The notes beneath the pieces are model-generated. The model was not told the DNA's origin. It made no database searches and was given only the letters and a program-made list of their open reading frames with translations. Positions 34,647-43,490 of a stretch of DNA of 64,000 bases are shown here, piece after piece (the stretch's first letter is position 1; the number at the start of each line of letters is the position of its first letter). The translations under genes were made by a program, and so were the position numbers. Source of the stretch: Pseudoalteromonas phenolica. Its GTDB lineage: Bacteria; Pseudomonadota; Gammaproteobacteria; Enterobacterales; Alteromonadaceae. The DNA lies in NCBI RefSeq assembly GCF_001444405.1, contig NZ_CP013187.1, positions 124,001-188,000 on the forward strand, given 5' to 3'.

Positions 34647-34872
34647 TTTAAATGGACGCTCTCATTCAAATTATTGCTTTAATGCTAACACGCGACTCAG
34701 ACCTTTTGTATGAGTTTGTTACTAAAAATATAGAAAATTTTGCTATATATACAAGCGTTTTTGTTAAATAATGCGACTAATTTCCATTTTCAATTTTAAG
34801 CGATTGATAATGTTATTATTTTGTTAGCCGCACTAATATCTTATTTATTTACATTTATTAACGCAGAATTTT

Positions 34873-35244
34873 TTAAAGTAATTCTTTTTTCTTATTTGTG
34901 AACGGTGGCCAGCCCATTTCTAAACCTGCTAAAACGTGAAGATGAACATGAAAAACAGTTTGACCACCATGTTCATTACAGTTCATTACCACGCGATAGC
35001 CATCTTCAGCAAAACCATGCTCTTTCGCTAGCTTTGCTGCAACTACATATAATTGACCAATTAAGTGAGCGTTAGTTTCATCTACATCATTAATTGTAGC
35101 GATAGGCGTTTTAGGGATCACCAATACATGGAAAGGCGCCTGAGGATTAATGTCTCTAAAAGCCAGAGTATGTTCGTCCTCATAAATGATATCTGCTGGG
35201 ATTTCTTTATTGATGATTTTGTCAAATATGGTCGCTTCGGCCAT
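34873..35244 (-). CDS. hinT: HIT-family purine nucleoside phosphoramidase HinT
   Basis: 123 residues with the histidine triad HVHLHV near the C-terminus, IFDKIINKEIPADIIYEDE at the start and RDINPQAPFHVLVIPK, all hallmarks of bacterial HinT. Hydrolyses AMP-N-linked phosphoramidates such as lysyl-AMP. Monocistronic between the CsgD-like gene and the divergent DUF2057 gene. Confidence 0.95.
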   Translation of the reverse strand: MAEATIFDKIINKEIPADIIYEDEHTLAFRDINPQAPFHVLVIPKTPIATINDVDETNAHLIGQLYVVAAKLAKEHGFAEDGYRVVMNCNEHGGQTVFHVHLHVLAGLEMGWPPFTNKKKELL

Positions 35245-35371
35245 GTTTTTTCCTAAAAATAATTGTTGTAGTTGGTATTAGACCCTAGTATTTATACACT
35301 AATGACAAAGAATCTGTGAGCTGTCAAACTGCAAGCGGTTAGATAATAAAAATTAAATGAAGGAAGGTACG

Positions 35372-35983
35372 ATGAATCATACAAAAGGGTTGGTTTTAGC
35401 GATTTTTTTAGGTGGTTTTAATTTTGCTTTGCAAGCGGCAACGCTGAGTTTTCCTGAAGAGTTAATTCCTTTATCTGTCAATGGTGAAAAAGTTGAGCAT
35501 TCTTTATTTAGCAAAAAGCTCGATTTTGACCTGCCAATTGGTTCTCACAAGGTACAGATAAAATATAGTGACTTATATGAGCTTGATTATGATGAGCATC
35601 AAACTGTGTCATCAGCACCTTTTTGGGTTGAAGTGAATATCACGCAAGATGGTCAATATCGTATTGGTTTTGATAGAGCAAAAGATGCGGATGCTGCCGA
35701 GCAGTTTGCTAAAGCGCCGAGTGTATATGTGGTCGCACCGAATACGTCCCAGCAAGTGGCTGTCAAAGTAAAACCGAAAGCAGAGGTAGCTCCTGCTGTC
35801 GTTGCAGCAACAGTTCAAACTGCAGCAGCGCCAATGGCGATAACAACACAGGTTGCGCCTAAGAGTAGAAAACAGATTGAAGGGATGACGCACCCAAGTG
35901 CAGAGCTTATGTTGCATTATTGGTGGCAACAGGCCGATGAAAAGCAGCGAGAGGCGTTTTTGAAAGCGGTTAAAGTGAATTAA
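35372..35983 (+). CDS. DUF2057 (YccT-like) exported protein
   Basis: 203 residues from ATG 35372, preceded by AAGGAAGG. Signal peptide about 1-23 (ALQAA), then the DUF2057 pattern: LSFPEELIPLSVNGEKV, LPIGSHKVQIKYSDLYELD and the SAPFWVEVNI strand. A low-complexity Ala/Val/Lys linker and a short conserved tail (MLHYWWQQADEKQREAF) close the protein. YccT family members are exported proteins of unclear role, linked in Enterobacteriaceae to curli/CsgD networks; that link is suggestive here because a CsgD-like gene lies close by. Confidence 0.8.
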   Translation: MNHTKGLVLAIFLGGFNFALQAATLSFPEELIPLSVNGEKVEHSLFSKKLDFDLPIGSHKVQIKYSDLYELDYDEHQTVSSAPFWVEVNITQDGQYRIGFDRAKDADAAEQFAKAPSVYVVAPNTSQQVAVKVKPKAEVAPAVVAATVQTAAAPMAITTQVAPKSRKQIEGMTHPSAELMLHYWWQQADEKQREAFLKAVKVN

Positions 35984-36024
35984 ACACGCTTCAAGTGCAT
36001 TTGATAAATTGAGCTATAGAAAAC

Positions 36025-36051
36025 AAAAAGGGCCGTAGTCAGGCCCTTTTT
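36025..36051. terminator. Bidirectional terminator between DUF2057 and aminopeptidase genes
   Basis: Stem AAAAAGGGCC / GGCCCTTTTT, loop GTAGTCA, between convergent genes, T-rich on both sides. Confidence 0.9.
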
Positions 36052-36072
36052 GTTTATATATTTATAGTGTGC

Positions 36073-37917
36073 TTATTTAAAAATCGCGTCCACAGTACCT
36101 TGCGCTAATGGGTGATAACCCGGACGTGCATTGTTATATACCTTTTGTGCCCAATCGCGTTTGCCGTGTTGCACAAGAGACTTATACAAAGGCACGATAA
36201 GCTTACGACGGCCAATGCTTGTTAAATGCTTATCCAGCGCCGGATAAATGGCCTCATAACCATTACCCACTGCCAACATATACCAAGCAAATGCGCGCTC
36301 AGCGTTGGTTGAATTAGTTAGGTTAAATGCTTCGTCTAATTTCGCCATCTTATCTAGACTTAAATCACGCGGTAGGTTATTTAAAAAGTGTAACCACTCG
36401 TGCACTGTCCATGCGTCCGTTGGTAAGTCTGCTAAGTCTTTGTCACCTTTTAACCAAGCTGCTGTTGCAGCATCGACTTTATTAAATGCATTTGAAGTCG
36501 GGTTTGGCGCATCTGCAGGTAAGCCTGGCTCATAGATCCATTCTTTGGCCTTTTCTAGAGACACAATACCGGGATGTTTTTCTAGTAGGTGCGTGTTTAG
36601 GTATTCAACAAACTCGGCGGTCGTTAGAGACTTAAACGAATACTTTGCAAAGTAACCTTTTACAAACTCATCAAAACGTGCACGACCATACTTTTCTTCT
36701 AAATAAATTAAGAATAGCTGACCCTTGATATAGGGTACTTTGCTGAACGCATCATCTGGATCGCGTCCATTCAGCTTTAAATTTAGGCGTGTATCTGGTG
36801 CTGGGATATTTTTAAGCTGCGCACGAAGACCTGCCGCGTCTAGTGCTTGTTCCATGACGGCACGGTCGCGGCCAAACACTTCTTCCATGATGCGGTTTTC
36901 AACATAAGAGGTGAAACCTTCATTTAGCCATAAGTCTTCCCACGTCGCGTTAGTGACTAGGTTACCTGACCAAGAGTGCGCAAGTTCATGGGCAATTAGA
37001 TTAACTAGGCTTTTGTCACCTGCAACAACGGTTGGGGTGATGAATGATAGGCGAGGGTTTTCCATGCCACCAAACGGGAAGCTTGGCGGCAGCATCAGTA
37101 GGTCGTAACGACCCCATGCATATTCACCGTACATCGCATTGGTTTTGTCGATCATCGCCTGCGTGTCATTAAACTCAGCAACCGAGGCATCAAGAATTTG
37201 TGGTTCAGCAAAAATAGCTGTTTGATGTGACATCTCTTTATATTCAAGATTACCCGCGCCAATAGCAATAAGGTAAGGTGGAATAGCCTGCGGCATATCA
37301 AACCAATAGTCACCGTCTTTGACAAATGCTTCTGAGTTATCTGCACTCATGACCGCACGAACATCTTTTGGTGTTTGAATGCGGGCTGTGTAAGTAGTAC
37401 GCATTGCTGGGGTGTCTTGCACTGGGATCCAGCTACGCGCATGGATTGCTTGTGACTGACTGTACATAAACGGGTGTGTTTTACTGGCAGTTTGTACCGG
37501 CGTTAACCATTGAAGGCCTGACGCTTGCGGTAAGCTGTTGTAGTAAATACGGGCTTTTTTAGCTTGCTCTTTAAAGCGAATGGTCAGCTTTGCGCCTTTT
37601 ACGCCATTGCGTTGTGCTAGGGTGAAATCTGCTTTGTGCCATTGGCCGTTTTTACCTTGGTACATCACCTTATCTATTTCAAGGTCGCGAGTATCTAGAA
37701 CTAGAGTGCGTGCTGATGCGTTGCGCCAATCAAGGGTGTGTTCTACGAAGCCTTCCAGTTGCTTGTCTGCAAAATCAACGTCTAGGTCTAAATGTAGGTG
37801 GGTACTCACTACATCTTTTAAATTTGCATAGGTATGTTCGTCGAAAGCCTGTGTTGCCAATGCGCTGTGAGAGAAGCCTGCCAGCATTAAGCTTGCGGCT
37901 AAAGCAGTTTTTTTCAT
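36073..37917 (-). CDS. M1-family zinc aminopeptidase (leukotriene A4 hydrolase-like), exported
   Basis: 614 residues: signal peptide (about 1-22), N-terminal beta domain, catalytic domain with the substrate motif GGMEN (283-287), zinc motif His310-E-L-A-His314 with third ligand Glu333 (NEGFTSYVE), and a C-terminal helical repeat domain of the LTA4H type (about 480-610). Removes N-terminal residues from peptides in the periplasm. Length fits the LTA4H/ColAP subfamily. Terminates at the shared hairpin with the DUF2057 gene. Confidence 0.95.
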   Translation of the reverse strand: MKKTALAASLMLAGFSHSALATQAFDEHTYANLKDVVSTHLHLDLDVDFADKQLEGFVEHTLDWRNASARTLVLDTRDLEIDKVMYQGKNGQWHKADFTLAQRNGVKGAKLTIRFKEQAKKARIYYNSLPQASGLQWLTPVQTASKTHPFMYSQSQAIHARSWIPVQDTPAMRTTYTARIQTPKDVRAVMSADNSEAFVKDGDYWFDMPQAIPPYLIAIGAGNLEYKEMSHQTAIFAEPQILDASVAEFNDTQAMIDKTNAMYGEYAWGRYDLLMLPPSFPFGGMENPRLSFITPTVVAGDKSLVNLIAHELAHSWSGNLVTNATWEDLWLNEGFTSYVENRIMEEVFGRDRAVMEQALDAAGLRAQLKNIPAPDTRLNLKLNGRDPDDAFSKVPYIKGQLFLIYLEEKYGRARFDEFVKGYFAKYSFKSLTTAEFVEYLNTHLLEKHPGIVSLEKAKEWIYEPGLPADAPNPTSNAFNKVDAATAAWLKGDKDLADLPTDAWTVHEWLHFLNNLPRDLSLDKMAKLDEAFNLTNSTNAERAFAWYMLAVGNGYEAIYPALDKHLTSIGRRKLIVPLYKSLVQHGKRDWAQKVYNNARPGYHPLAQGTVDAIFK

Positions 37918-38047
37918 TGTTTATCCTTGCACGGATTGAGTAAACGAGCGGCATTTATATCATGCTTAAGGATAAGATCACATAGGTGCGTACAGGCAGA
38001 GCATAGGGTAAACTAGCTCGATTACTATATTACTTGTTAGGTTGCAC

Positions 38048-39058
38048 GTGCCATCAGTCCAATCGCTCCATACTTTTGCTTTACCTGCCCACTGTGCAGC
38101 GCTCATAACCATCACACATCCAGATAGTCTCACTGAGCTCGATTTTTCTAAACCTTGCTATGTAATGGGCGAGGGTAGCAACACGGTTTTTATTGAAGAC
38201 TTTGCTGGCACGGTATTGCAAATTGCCACTAAAGGCGTAGCAGTGACAGAGCAACAAAATGTGTGGCATGTACAAGCAGCCGCAGGTGAAAACTGGCATC
38301 AACTGGTTATTCATTTGCTCGAGCAAGGAATCTTTGGTTTTGAAAACCTCGCATTAATTCCGGGGACGGTGGGTGCAGCACCGGTGCAGAACATTGGTGC
38401 CTATGGGGTTGAGGTCGGACAGTATATTAAATCGGTTAAAGGTTATGATATTTCCAAAGCGCAATTTGTAGAACTAGCGCAAGCTGAGTGTGAGTTTGCT
38501 TATCGAGAGTCGGTATTTAAGCATGCGTTGAAAGATAGATTTATTATTACTGAAGTGCTGTTTGAGCTACCAAAGCAATGGCAGCCTGTACTGAACTATG
38601 GGCCATTACAGTCACTAGATAAGAATATAGTCACCGCGCAGCAGGTATTTAACAAGGTGATTGAAATACGACAAAGTAAACTCCCTGATCCGAAAGAGCT
38701 AGCCAATGCTGGTAGTTTTTTCAAAAACCCCATTGTGGGAAGCGAGCAAGTGCAATCTTTGTTAAAGCAATACCCAGATATGCCAAATTATCTAGTCGAT
38801 GCTAAACATACTAAATTAGCCGCAGGATGGTTGATTGAACAAGCTGGGCTCAAGGGCTTTGAGTTAGGTGGCATTGCTGTGTATCACAAACAAGCTTTAG
38901 TACTGGTAAATCAAGGTGCGGGCACTGCCACAGAGCTTAAAGCCATGATCCAACATATTCAGCAAATCGTGTGGCAAAAGTTCAATGTGCAACTAGAACA
39001 TGAAGTGCGTGTGATAGCCGCAGATGGCAATGTACAACTACAAGGTGTGCAAGCATGA
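38048..39058 (+). CDS. murB: UDP-N-acetylenolpyruvoylglucosamine reductase
   Basis: Second committed step of peptidoglycan precursor synthesis, NADPH-dependent and FAD-bound. Conserved MurB blocks: MGEGSNTVFIEDF, IPGTVGAAPVQNIGAYG, the active-site Ser in NAGSFFKNP and the C-terminal EHEVRVI, so this is the Escherichia coli (type I) form. I place the start at GTG 38048 with AGG six bases before; an in-frame TTG at 38042 is the alternative. Overlaps birA by 4 bp (ATGA), as in Escherichia coli. Confidence 0.95.
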   Translation: MPSVQSLHTFALPAHCAALITITHPDSLTELDFSKPCYVMGEGSNTVFIEDFAGTVLQIATKGVAVTEQQNVWHVQAAAGENWHQLVIHLLEQGIFGFENLALIPGTVGAAPVQNIGAYGVEVGQYIKSVKGYDISKAQFVELAQAECEFAYRESVFKHALKDRFIITEVLFELPKQWQPVLNYGPLQSLDKNIVTAQQVFNKVIEIRQSKLPDPKELANAGSFFKNPIVGSEQVQSLLKQYPDMPNYLVDAKHTKLAAGWLIEQAGLKGFELGGIAVYHKQALVLVNQGAGTATELKAMIQHIQQIVWQKFNVQLEHEVRVIAADGNVQLQGVQA

Positions 39059-40056
39059 GTTATAAAGGACCACAAGGGAATAAGTTAGCGATTCTAAAAG
39101 CGCTTAATAAAGGTGAGTTTGTATCTGGGCAGCATTTAGGTGAAAGCTTGAATATTTCTCGCGCTGCGGTATCGAAACACATAAAGTCGCTACAAGAAAT
39201 GGGCATCGATATCTTTAAGCTCAGTGGCAAAGGTTACAAACTCAACCATAGTGTTCCTTTGCTTGATGAGCCAGCGGTGAATCAGTATTACCAAGCGTTA
39301 TCTGGGCAAGAAAAACAGCTTGAAGTAATGCCTATCATAGATTCAACTAACTCAGAATTAATGCGTCGTGTGCAAAATAAATTGCCAATTCATTCAGGGC
39401 AAGTGCTGGTCGCTGAAATGCAAGAAGCAGGACGTGGCCGTCGCGGTCGTACTTGGCAATCCCCCTTTGGTGCGAACCTGTATTACAGTTATTACTGGCG
39501 TTTGGATGATGGGCTACAAGCGGCGATGGGGGTGTCTATTGCGGTAGGCCTTGCGGTCTATGATGCATTAAAGGCGCTTTATGGGTTAGAAGTTGCGCTT
39601 AAGTGGCCCAATGATATTTATCTGAATAATAAAAAGCTAGCCGGTGTATTGGTTGAATTGGATGGTCAGGTTGAAGGGCCATGTCATTTAGTGATTGGTA
39701 TTGGTATTAATTTACAAATGCCTGAAACTGCATCGCAGCAAATCGATCAACCTTGGACAGACATTGCATCACACAGCCATGAACTAGATAAAGATAGACT
39801 AGTGGCACATTTAACTTATGCTCTTGATGAAAGATTAGCGCAATACCAGGTGTCAGGCTTAACCGAGATGGTCACGCAGTGGAATGCATTAAACGCATTC
39901 GCTGGAGAAGTAGTCTGCCTTTCTACCGGACAAAGGCAATGGCGCGGTATTTGTGAAGGCATTGATGCACAAGGAGGCATCGTATTGCGACAAGATGGCG
40001 AAGTGAAAAGCTATTACGGCGGAGAGATTTCATTACGTAAGGAAGTAACAGAATGA
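39055..40056 (+). CDS. birA: Bifunctional biotin-protein ligase / biotin operon repressor
   Basis: 333 residues. Winged helix N-terminus (NISRAAVSKHIKSLQEMGI), biotin ligase core with the biotinyl-AMP loop GRGRRGRTWQSPFG and KWPNDIY, and a C-terminal SH3-like domain (GICEGIDAQGGIVLRQDG). Attaches biotin to acetyl-CoA carboxylase and represses bio genes. Overlaps murB and coaX by 4 bp on either side, so one translationally coupled operon. Confidence 0.96.
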   Translation: MSYKGPQGNKLAILKALNKGEFVSGQHLGESLNISRAAVSKHIKSLQEMGIDIFKLSGKGYKLNHSVPLLDEPAVNQYYQALSGQEKQLEVMPIIDSTNSELMRRVQNKLPIHSGQVLVAEMQEAGRGRRGRTWQSPFGANLYYSYYWRLDDGLQAAMGVSIAVGLAVYDALKALYGLEVALKWPNDIYLNNKKLAGVLVELDGQVEGPCHLVIGIGINLQMPETASQQIDQPWTDIASHSHELDKDRLVAHLTYALDERLAQYQVSGLTEMVTQWNALNAFAGEVVCLSTGQRQWRGICEGIDAQGGIVLRQDGEVKSYYGGEISLRKEVTE

Positions 40057-40757
40057 GACTGTTAGTCGATGTGGGCAATACCGCATTAAAAGTTGCCAGT
40101 GAAGTCAATAACAACATCACCATTATAGAAGAAGGTGACATTAATTGGTCTGTGGTTAAAGAAATCGCGATTGCGCAAGTTGGTCCCAATAAATTACTCG
40201 AAAATGTAACTACGAAAGCACAGCAACTTTCTATTCCTGTCAGACAAGCAAAAGTGACATGTCAGCTTGGCGCCGTAAAATGTGCCTATCCGCAGTTTCA
40301 AAACTTAGGTATCGACCGTTGGTTGGGTGTAGTTGCCTGTCATTACTTGTATCCAAATAAACATTGCGTGGTAGTGGATTCGGGCACGGCGAGTAAAGTC
40401 GATGTGGTTACCAAAGCGGGTGAGCATTTAGGCGGGTGGATTTTGCCCGGTTTAGATATGATGATCGAGAGCTTAGTGAGTAACACGCAAAAGGTATTCT
40501 CAGACTCAGAGAGTTTATTTTTGCCAGAGCTTGGTAGAAACACGCCAAACGCTGTCAAGAATGGTGCTTTGATCGCCACCTTAGGTGCTGTTGAGGCAGG
40601 TATTGCACAATTAAATTGTGATTTCGAAGATATTCAGGTGGTTTTTGCCGGTGGTTATGGTGAGTTATTACAACTTCACTTTGAAAAGCCAAGTGTATTT
40701 ATTGATGACCTAGTATTAAAAGGGCTGAGAAATTGGTGTGAATTCATACACAAATAG
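40053..40757 (+). CDS. coaX: Type III pantothenate kinase
   Basis: 234 residues. First step of coenzyme A synthesis. CoaX motifs: N-terminal phosphate loop DVGNTALKVA, GIDRWLGVVA, VVDSGTASKVD and GGWILPGLDMM. It takes the place that coaA holds in Escherichia coli in the murB-birA-coa cluster. Last gene before the tRNA-tuf operon; only a weak T-rich stem follows. Confidence 0.94.
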   Translation: MRLLVDVGNTALKVASEVNNNITIIEEGDINWSVVKEIAIAQVGPNKLLENVTTKAQQLSIPVRQAKVTCQLGAVKCAYPQFQNLGIDRWLGVVACHYLYPNKHCVVVDSGTASKVDVVTKAGEHLGGWILPGLDMMIESLVSNTQKVFSDSESLFLPELGRNTPNAVKNGALIATLGAVEAGIAQLNCDFEDIQVVFAGGYGELLQLHFEKPSVFIDDLVLKGLRNWCEFIHK

Positions 40758-40828
40758 GTTTTTTAAGGCCTTTTTGTTGTAAATATGAGCATTTGAACAA
40801 GAAACTTTGATTTTTTTTAAGATTCTTG

Positions 40829-40857
40829 TTGCATCGCCCCAAACCTTGCTCTAGAAT
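40829..40857 (+). promoter_or_regulatory. Promoter of the tRNA-tuf operon
   Basis: -35 TTGCAT, 17-bp spacer, -10 TAGAAT, followed by the GC-rich discriminator CCTGCCCCG typical of stringently controlled stable-RNA promoters. An AT-rich tract (T8) just upstream could act as an UP element. Confidence 0.75.
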
Positions 40858-40878
40858 CCTGCCCCGTACTAAAGCAGT

Positions 40879-40954
<76 letters not shown>

Positions 40955-41001
40955 TTTATTTACCCTCACTATGAGGCGCTTTAGGCAAGAATTTTTGACG
41001 T

Positions 41002-41086
41002 GGAGGGGTTCCCGAGCGGCCAAAGGGATCAGACTGTAAATCTGACGGCTCTGCCTTCGCTGGTTCGAATCCAGCCCCCTCCACCA
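41002..41086 (+). tRNA. tyrU: tRNA-Tyr (anticodon GTA)
   Basis: 85 nt, class II with a long variable arm (CTGACGGCTCTGCCTTCGC region), acceptor GGAGGGG pairs CCCCTCC, CCA encoded. Anticodon GTA in CTGTAAA. Confidence 0.98.
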
Positions 41087-41131
41087 CTTTATTCTTGACG
41101 GTTAGAGGTAGTTGAATAACAGGTTCCTAAA

Positions 41132-41206
<75 letters not shown>

Positions 41207-41218
41207 GAGTTCTGGTGT

Positions 41219-41294
41219 GCTGATATAGCTCAGTCGGTAGAGCGCACCCTTGGTAAGGGTGAGGTCGGCAGTTCAAATCTGCCTATCAGCACCA
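41219..41294 (+). tRNA. thrT: tRNA-Thr (anticodon GGT)
   Basis: 76 nt. Acceptor GCTGATA pairs TATCAGC, CCA encoded, anticodon GGT in TTGGTAA. Last tRNA before tuf. Confidence 0.98.
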
Positions 41295-41432
41295 GTACTA
41301 GAATCTTCCAAAATACTTCCTTTGACTTGTCATAAAAATACTTAATAATTGAAGAATAATTTTAATCTGCATTTTGCGGGTTATTTTTATATGTAATCTA
41401 GATACACATAAATCTTACTTATAGGTTCCGTC

Positions 41433-42617
41433 ATGGCAAAAGAAAAGTTTGAACGTTCGAAACCGCACGTAAACGTAGGTACAATCGGCCACGTTGACCA
41501 CGGTAAAACAACTCTAACTGCAGCAATCACTAACGTACTTGCAAAAGTATACGGTGGTGACGCAAAAGACTTCGCATCAATCGATAACGCTCCAGAAGAG
41601 CGTGAGCGTGGTATCACAATCTCAACTTCACACGTTGAGTATGACACACCAACTCGCCACTACGCACACGTAGACTGTCCAGGACACGCTGACTATGTTA
41701 AAAACATGATCACTGGTGCTGCACAGATGGACGGCGCGATCCTAGTAGTTGCAGCTACTGACGGTCCTATGCCTCAGACACGTGAGCACATCCTACTTTC
41801 ACGTCAGGTTGGTGTACCTTACATCGTTGTATTCATGAACAAATGTGACATGGTTGACGACGAAGAGCTACTAGAGCTAGTAGAGATGGAAGTTCGTGAA
41901 CTTCTTTCTGAGTACGACTTCCCAGGTGACGACCTACCTCTAATCCAGGGTTCAGCGCTTAAAGCACTAGAAGGCGAGAAAGAGTGGGAAGACAAGATCG
42001 TTGAGCTTGCAGAAGCACTAGATTCTTACATCCCAGAGCCAGAGCGTGACATCGATAAGCCGTTCATCATGCCTATCGAAGACGTATTCTCAATCCAAGG
42101 TCGTGGTACTGTTGTAACTGGCCGTGTTGAAGCTGGTATCATCAACGTGAACGACGAAGTTGAAATCGTAGGTATCAAAGAAACTACGAAGACAACTTGT
42201 ACGGGTGTTGAAATGTTCCGTAAGCTTCTAGACGAAGGTCGTGCTGGTGAGAACATCGGTGCACTTCTACGTGGTACTAAGCGTGACGAAGTTGAGCGTG
42301 GTCAGGTTCTATGTAAGCCTGGTTCAATCAACCCACACACGAAGTTCACTTCAGAAGTATACGTACTATCTAAAGACGAAGGTGGCCGTCATACTCCATT
42401 CTTCAAAGGCTACCGTCCACAGTTCTACTTCCGTACAACTGACGTAACAGGTAACGTTGAGTTACCAGAAGGCGTAGAAATGGTAATGCCAGGTGACAAC
42501 ATCAAGATGACTGTTGAGCTAATCGTTCCAATCGCGATGGACGAAGGTCTACGTTTCGCGATCCGTGAAGGTGGCCGTACAGTAGGTGCTGGTGTTGTAG
42601 CTACAATCGTAGAATAA
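41433..42617 (+). CDS. tuf: Translation elongation factor Tu
   Basis: 394 residues. GTP-dependent delivery of aminoacyl-tRNA. G1 GHVDHGKTT, G3 DCPGHADY, G4 NKCD and G5 SALKAL are intact, and the codon choice is extremely biased, as expected of a very abundant protein. Position behind the four tRNAs corresponds to tufB of Escherichia coli. The usual next genes (secE-nusG-rplK) are absent: a terminator, a leftover second tuf tail and an accessory region follow, so the ancestral operon is broken here. Confidence 0.99.
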   Translation: MAKEKFERSKPHVNVGTIGHVDHGKTTLTAAITNVLAKVYGGDAKDFASIDNAPEERERGITISTSHVEYDTPTRHYAHVDCPGHADYVKNMITGAAQMDGAILVVAATDGPMPQTREHILLSRQVGVPYIVVFMNKCDMVDDEELLELVEMEVRELLSEYDFPGDDLPLIQGSALKALEGEKEWEDKIVELAEALDSYIPEPERDIDKPFIMPIEDVFSIQGRGTVVTGRVEAGIINVNDEVEIVGIKETTKTTCTGVEMFRKLLDEGRAGENIGALLRGTKRDEVERGQVLCKPGSINPHTKFTSEVYVLSKDEGGRHTPFFKGYRPQFYFRTTDVTGNVELPEGVEMVMPGDNIKMTVELIVPIAMDEGLRFAIREGGRTVGAGVVATIVE

Positions 42618-42641
42618 TCTACAGATTGCAGTAACACTGTG

Positions 42642-42668
42642 AAAAAGGTCACTTCGGTGGCCTTTTTT
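42642..42668 (+). terminator. Terminator of tuf
   Basis: AAAAAGGTCAC-TTCG-GTGGCCTTTTTT: six-bp GC stem (one G-T pair) capped by a stable TTCG tetraloop and followed by T6. It lies 25 bp after the stop codon. Confidence 0.88.
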
Positions 42669-42694
42669 AATGCCTGTAATTTAATGCAGCCTAT

Positions 42695-42751
42695 GAAGGT
42701 GGCGCACTTTACCAGGTAGGTGCTGGTGTTGTAGCAACTATCGTTGAGTAA
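42695..42751 (+). pseudogene. Leftover 3' end of a second tuf copy
   Basis: 57 bp that read EGG, four unrelated residues, then VGAGVVATIVE and stop, the exact C-terminus of EF-Tu. The last 12 codons differ from the live gene only at four silent third positions. The piece has no start codon and lies between two terminators, so it is a remnant of tuf duplication or conversion. Confidence 0.8.
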
Positions 42752-42782
42752 TATCGACTTTAGTTAATGCCACAAAGCATTT

Positions 42783-42812
42783 AAAAAACCCGAGCTTAGG
42801 CTCGGGTTTTTT
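42783..42812 (+). terminator. Second terminator, behind the tuf remnant
   Basis: Perfect stem AAAAAACCCGAGC / GCTCGGGTTTTTT with loop TTAG. Probably the original terminator of the lost tuf copy. Confidence 0.88.
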
Positions 42813-43009
42813 GTTTTTAGGGGTATAAAACTAGGAAAGTTTAGAAGCTGTGAAACTTGCTTCAGGCTAGTTCTCAGTTGTAATTCATCCATGAAGCAGG
42901 GTTCCATCGCGCATCCATGCGCTCACCTCTTCCTGCTGCGAAGCTTTGCTTCGGTCAGTCATCGCCCTTGCGCAAAAAGGCCGCCCTCACTTCGTTCGCA
43001 GTCGGTAAC

Positions 43010-43140
43010 CTTTTGCACCGTACTTGCGCAAAAGGAATGTGAGTGCTGCGCACTCTGTCATTAAACTTTTGCACTACTCTTGCGCAAAAGAATGAAGCAC
43101 TGCGTGTTTATTAAGAAACTTTTGCATCAATTTATGCATT
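43010..43140. repeat. Degenerate tandem CTTTTGCA...GCAAAAG hairpin repeats
   Basis: CTTTTGCA starts at 43010, 43066 and 43119 (period 56 and 53). Each of the first two is followed by TTGCGCAAAAG, so each forms a CTTTTGC/GCAAAAG hairpin. A further TTGCGCAAAA lies at about 42968. The stretch from 42880 onward is locally GC-richer and full of short inverted repeats (for example GAAGCTTTGCTTC), unlike its surroundings. Confidence 0.6.
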
Positions 43141-43237
43141 AACTTAGGTACTGTTGTTTTTTTGAACCGATTATGCAAACATAGAATTTGCTAATGATTT
43201 GTTAGCAAATTGATATTTGATTAAAAGGAAAATTAAA

Positions 43238-43402
43238 ATGACAGCAATCTATAACTTCTTTGCTGCACTGTTTTTAAGCACAGCGCCTGTAAATGAATTA
43301 CCAAAAGAGCCAGTAATTGAACCTCAAAGCAAGGTATGCATTCCTATGCCGATAGGCGATGAATGGGACTTTGAGTGTATTGACCCATATGGTATGGATT
43401 AA
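43238..43402 (+). CDS. Small protein of unknown function
   Basis: 54 residues from ATG 43238, with AAGGA ten bases upstream. A short hydrophobic N-terminus (AIYNFFAALFLSTAPV) could be a signal or anchor, followed by an acidic, Pro-rich tail with two Cys (VCIPMPIGDEWDFEC). Not recognised. A small terminator-like stem follows. It lies in the accessory stretch behind tuf; the good ribosome site supports it being real. Confidence 0.55.
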   Translation: MTAIYNFFAALFLSTAPVNELPKEPVIEPQSKVCIPMPIGDEWDFECIDPYGMD

Positions 43403-43442
43403 TTAATTTAGCCTTTTTATACCTCTATGTTTCAATTACTTT

Positions 43443-43466
43443 AACCCTAAATGGAAGTTTAGGGTT
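43443..43466 (+). terminator. Small hairpin between the two unknown genes
   Basis: Stem AACCCTAAA / TTTAGGGTT, loop TGGAAG, followed by TTCT. It lies 40 bp after the small gene and only 25 bp before the membrane-protein ATG. Confidence 0.6.
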
Positions 43467-43490
43467 TTCTAAATAGTGACTAAATTATCC

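Noticed and set aside
42695..42751. Functional short coding region
   Set aside because: No start codon or ribosome site and between two terminators; it is a leftover tuf tail.
43010..43140. Possible CRISPR-like array
   Set aside because: Only three degenerate units, the unit itself is a hairpin, spacing varies, no cas genes; not a CRISPR.
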